From contig JAIUCV010000005.1 of assembly GCA_026724425.1 (NCBI GenBank), forward strand, positions 37,235,784 through 37,299,783: DNA of 64,000 bases, in the 5' to 3' direction. Every line of letters begins with the position of its first letter. Positions within the stretch are counted from its first letter, which is position 1. The notes under the pieces are model-generated. The model was not told the origin of the DNA. It saw only the letters and a list, made by a program, of their open reading frames with translations, and did no database searches. The translations under genes and the position numbers were made by a program. Shown one piece after another: positions 60,601 through 64,000 of the stretch. Source of the DNA: Erythrophleum ivorense (lineage: Eukaryota > Streptophyta > Magnoliopsida > Fabales > Fabaceae).

Positions 60601-63600
60601 TTTTACACCTGTAGTGGAATCATTTCAGTTTGGCAATCTTCCTTATGGTTTTCGTGCAAACACATGGGTTGTCCCTCCAGTTGTTGCTGACAATTCATCT
60701 ATCTTTCCCCCACTTCCCATGGAAGATGAAAGCTGGGGAGGAAATGGGGGTGGACAAGGCAGCGATGGTAAACATGACAAGCGACAGTGGGCAAGAGAGT
60801 TTGCAATTCTAGCTGCAATGCCCTGTCAAACAGCAGAAGAGAGGCAAATTCGAGATAGAAAAGCCTTTCTCCTGCACAGTTTATTTGTCGACGTGTCAGT
60901 CATAAAAGCTGTTTCAGCAATAAAGCATCTTAAGGAAAGCTCTTTCAACGGTCCAACTACCCAAACATCCTATGAAGAAAAAATAGGAGATTTGGTTATT
61001 AAGGTGACCAGAGATGTTTCTGATGCAAGTATGAAGTTGGACTGCAAAAATGATGGAAGTCAGATTCTTGGATTGCCAGAAGAAGAACTTGCTCAGAGAA
61101 ACTTGCTTAAAGGCATAACTGCTGACGAGAGTGCAACTGTTCATGTAAGTGAACTAAGTACTGTGAGCCTATTATAATTCACTGAAGTGTTTTATTAATA
61201 AATTAGTTTTGTGTTTTTGTAGGATACCCATACTTTAGGTGTAGTAATTGTAAGGCATTGTGGCTACACAGCTGTGGTAAATGTTTCAGCTAAGGTAGAT
61301 TGGGAGGGGAGTCCTATTCCTGTGGACATTGATATTGAGGACCAGCCTGAAGGAGGTGCAAATGCATTGAATGTTAACAGGTCAGTTCTTCTGTCACTTG
61401 CATGATCAATTTTGAAAATCAAGGAGCCTCTTCAAGTAACTACAAACTCACTTCTTGTGTTAGCAAACCATTTACTTATACACCAAATAGTAAAATTGAT
61501 GGGAATCCAGTTATTAAAACTTATTTTAGGTGTAGGAAAATATTAAAATAATTTGTTATGATTATCTTGTTTTAGGCTTATCATTAGGTTTGTTTTATTT
61601 TGTTTTAAACATTAGTTATTTATTTTGTTACCCTTAGGATAAGGATTTATTATTAGTAGTTATCTCATGGGCTCTATATATAGCCCATGGGAATTAGGGT
61701 TATAACTTTGTCATTAATTGAATAATAAAGTATCTTCAGATTTCTCCCTTTATTCTTCACTCTCCCTCCTTTATGCCTCTTAATTACTACTGGTCCTACA
61801 TCAAAAATGAATACACTGGTTGAGGAAAAACACTTACTGCTTTTAAAGCATTTAATGCAAACTGTGTTTTAATTATTCTGTTGGCTACATCTTTCTGGTT
61901 TCATAACCTTAACAAAATACCTTGGTCTTAAGGATGCTTTGGCTTCTGATTTTTTCAATTACTGATACAACTTTCTTATCAAATTGCCGTCAGCTTGAGG
62001 ATGCTGTTGCACAAGTCATCTACACCTCAATCATCTAATACAATTCAACGAACCCAAGGCACAGATGTTGAAAATTTGCAGTCTGCTACATCCTTGGTAA
62101 AGAGAGTTCTAGAGAAAAGTTTAATGAAATTGCAGGAAGAACCCACTAAACATAGTAAGTCTATCAGATGGGAGTTAGGAGCTTGTTGGGTACAACATTT
62201 GCAAAATCAAGCTACTGGGAAAACTGAGCCCAAGAAGGCAGAAGAACCTAAACTTGAACCAGATGTTAAGGGGCTTGGGAAGCAAGGTGGATTACTAAAG
62301 GAACTGAAGAAAAAGATTGACAGCAGGAACTCAAAGGTTGAACAAGGGAAAGAGATTTTAACAAATAATGGTATTGACATAACTAACAAGTCAGATGCCA
62401 CTCGACAGGAGTTAGAGAGACAAGATGAAGAAAAGGAAACTGTGTGGAGAAAGCTGCTTTCTGATGCAGCATATACACATCTTAAAGAATCTAAAACTGG
62501 TCTTCATCTGAAGGTCTGTCCCTTCTTTCTGACATGAACCGGCTTAACTTTGTTTACTTTTGTTTTGTTTTTTCTTTTCACTTCGGTGTCCCTAATTTAA
62601 TTCACCAACAGAATTTATGAACTTTCTCAATTCTAACTAGTATTACCTTAACTCACTAATTGGCCAGATTTGTCTGTCCTTAATAAACAGTTATACTGAC
62701 ACATACTGTGCTGATTTTCCATATTTTCAGTCACCTGATGAATTGATGGAAATGGCACATAAATATTATGTTGAAATCGCACTTCCAAAGCTGGTTAGTT
62801 TCTTAACAATATAGATGTTTTTCATCTGAGTCATTATGAAATATGTTTGATTTTTGTGACTTCAAATTTTATTAGGTGGCAGATTTTGGGTCACTTGAAC
62901 TTTCGCCAGTTGACGGAAGGACATTGACTGATTTCATGCATACCAGGGGCTTGCAAATGTCTTCCTTGGGACAAGTGGTAATAAATTTAATCATTTATCA
63001 TCTTCTGCACCCTGCCTTGGCTTACACCATTAGTTCACCATTTTATCATATTAGTTTTGACCACTTTCTCCTTTTAATAACTGTTGTAGTATTGCTTCAC
63101 TTTATGCAATACATAGATAATGTAAGAAGTTAAAGAATGCTGATAACTAACACCTGTCAATAAGAGCAAATTTTTTAGAAAACCAAACAACAACCTGAGG
63201 GTATAATAGAGTGGGAAAAAGACGAGGAAAAAAAAAAGAAAAAGGAAAATGTAGAATATTGTTGAAGAAAGCAATACAAGAGTGAGCCTACATGCATCGT
63301 TTATAGTTTGTTTGTATTTCCATTTGAACGACTCAAGATATTTTTTCCAGAACTGGTTCAGATTGATAGCCTGGCATCTTTCTTCTATCTCCCTTCAATT
63401 AGAAGAATTTTCATGCTGTTGTTACAACATAGAGTAGGACTTGGCCTGAAATTTATATTTCACATTTTCACCAAAGGCCTTGTCAGATTTTTGGGCTGTA
63501 TATTACCTGTAATATAGCTCTCAGGTGAGCTGTCCAACACAATATTACCAAGTATAAACCTTCACTTTTGATGGCCTTATAAACGTACAAAATATTGATT

Positions 63601-64000
63601 TGATGACTTATCCAAGCTTTCCCAACTGAAATTCTTCAAATGCCATTTGCAATTACCTTCTGTTGACTTACCTACTTCACATGTCAATTTTGTAGTATAA
63701 TCTTGATTTTTTTTTCCCTGACACTGGTTCATATATCTATCACCAAAATTATTCTGCTTGCTTTTTTAAGCATGCAACATGTTTATAATACAATGTTGAT
63801 AGGTTTAAATATGCAGATTAATATAAAACTTTACCAAGTGTGTCTTATATTTAATTTCCATCTGCTAGGTTGAGCTTGCAGATAAGCTACCTCATGTGCA
63901 ATCACTTTGTATACATGAGATGGTTGTTCGAGCCTACAAGCACATCTTGCAAGCTGTTGTTGCAGCAGTTGATGATGTCTCAGAATTGGCTTCATCTATT
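54589..64000 (+). CDS. REC2: REC/TSS-type CLU-domain, TPR-containing protein (N-terminal part, runs off window)
   Basis: Fourteen exons join in frame with GT..AG borders: 54589-54658, 54802-54863, 55521-55613, 58580-58652, 58765-59157, 59981-60045, 60181-60312, 60505-60546, 60629-61144, 61223-61380, 61994-62513, 62731-62793, 62876-62977, 63869-64000+. They give about 807 residues. The start MAPKTGKTKPHKAKGEKKKK is the Lys-rich N-terminus of the REC/TSS family. Residues about 45-125 (GISTDRILDVRKLLGVHVET through EEDYTEELAVTHIRRLLD) form the CLU N-terminal domain. Residues about 125-205 are a Ser/Pro/Gly-rich linker. REFAILAAMPCQTAEERQIR (exon 9) lies in the central CLU region, and exon 11 holds a charged Lys/Glu stretch. 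The TPR region expected downstream is outside the window. In Arabidopsis, REC proteins influence chloroplast compartment size and TSS is a suppressor of STIMPY. The N-terminus resembles REC2/TSS more than REC1 as I recall them, but the paralogue is uncertain. No stop or frameshift was seen, so the gene appears intact. Confidence 0.93.
54667..54696. repeat. (AT)n microsatellite in intron 1
   Basis: 30-base AT run nine bases after the exon 1 donor. Confidence 0.95.
55150..55173. repeat. (AT)n microsatellite in intron 2
   Basis: 24-base run following an ACACACA tract. Confidence 0.9.
56060..56580. repeat. Large AT-rich foldback element in intron 3
   Basis: ACTCAAATATTTTATTCTCT near 56231 pairs with the complement of AGAGAGAAAAAAATTTGAGT near 56343. 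The outer arms (CACTTTCATCCTTTAATTTT against the complement of AAAATTAAGAGATGAAAGTG) also pair. Non-coding, inside the 2.97-kb intron between exons 3 and 4. Confidence 0.6.
59845..59878. repeat. T15-G19 homopolymer junction in intron 5
   Basis: Fifteen T followed by nineteen G in a row, about 100 bases before the exon 6 acceptor. Such G runs are rare in AT-rich plant introns. Confidence 0.9.
60393..60411. repeat. (TA)n microsatellite in intron 7
   Basis: 19-base TA run about 90 bases before exon 8. Confidence 0.9.
61531..61800. mobile_element. Solo-LTR-like insertion in intron 10
   Basis: It starts TGTAGGAAAATATT and ends ACTGGTCCTACA, a 6-base terminal inversion with TG..CA ends. The 270-base unit has a TATA box inside a near-palindrome (GGGCTCTATATATAGCCC, about 61671-61688) and then AATAATAAAGTATC (about 61720), as in short LTRs with promoter and poly(A) signal. 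No matching TSD was found, so the borders are tentative. Confidence 0.55.

Noticed and set aside
61526..61805. Target-site duplication for the intron 10 LTR
   Set aside because: The flanks TTAGG and TCAAA do not match, so the unit is reported without TSD support.

Overview
This is an AT-rich plant (eudicot) nuclear window. The evidence is a spliced gene for a plant CLU/TPR protein of the REC/TSS type at the right end, U2-type GT..AG introns, and a dense bed of plant LTR-retrotransposon remnants and MITEs. The species cannot be fixed from the sequence.

Positions 1-44.5 kb are almost entirely transposon-derived. The dominant component is a related set of very long LTR-like units (about 2.7-3.7 kb each). 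They lie in both orientations, begin TGT.. and end ..ACA, and hold no gag or pol. Six units have both ends resolved with perfect 5-bp target-site duplications (TSDs): 4779-8520 (ATAAA), 11251-17197 (AGGTC), 12878-15840 (TTATG, nested in the previous one), 26718-29409 (ATACT), 30472-33326 (TGTGG) and 34463-38189 (CATAA, nested in another unit). A seventh, at 41408-44487 (TAAGA), sits inside a copia reverse transcriptase. Others are cut by the window edge, truncated or rearranged. They are best read as solo LTRs of a Ty3/gypsy-like family, although the family assignment is inference. Several carry an array of short GC-rich dyads (type TCGCTATAGCGA, or TTGGCCGCGGCCAA in a divergent family) close to the LTR 5' end. 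This is the most unusual feature of the window.

From 41.1 to 49.7 kb lies a decayed Ty1-copia element on the minus strand. An LTR (49067-49660), a primer-binding site, gag with zinc knuckle, integrase and reverse transcriptase are recognisable, all broken by stops and frameshifts and split by a solo LTR. A MITE (40882-41103) lies at its 3' end. From 49.7 to 54.5 kb is AT-rich intergenic DNA with small foldback elements.

The only real protein-coding gene starts at 54589 on the plus strand and runs off the right edge. Fourteen exons can be joined in frame (about 807 residues, the N-terminal part of a protein usually near 1,700-1,900 residues). Its introns contain a foldback MITE, a short solo-LTR-like insertion and several simple repeats. 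No tRNA, rRNA, CRISPR array or other gene was recognised.
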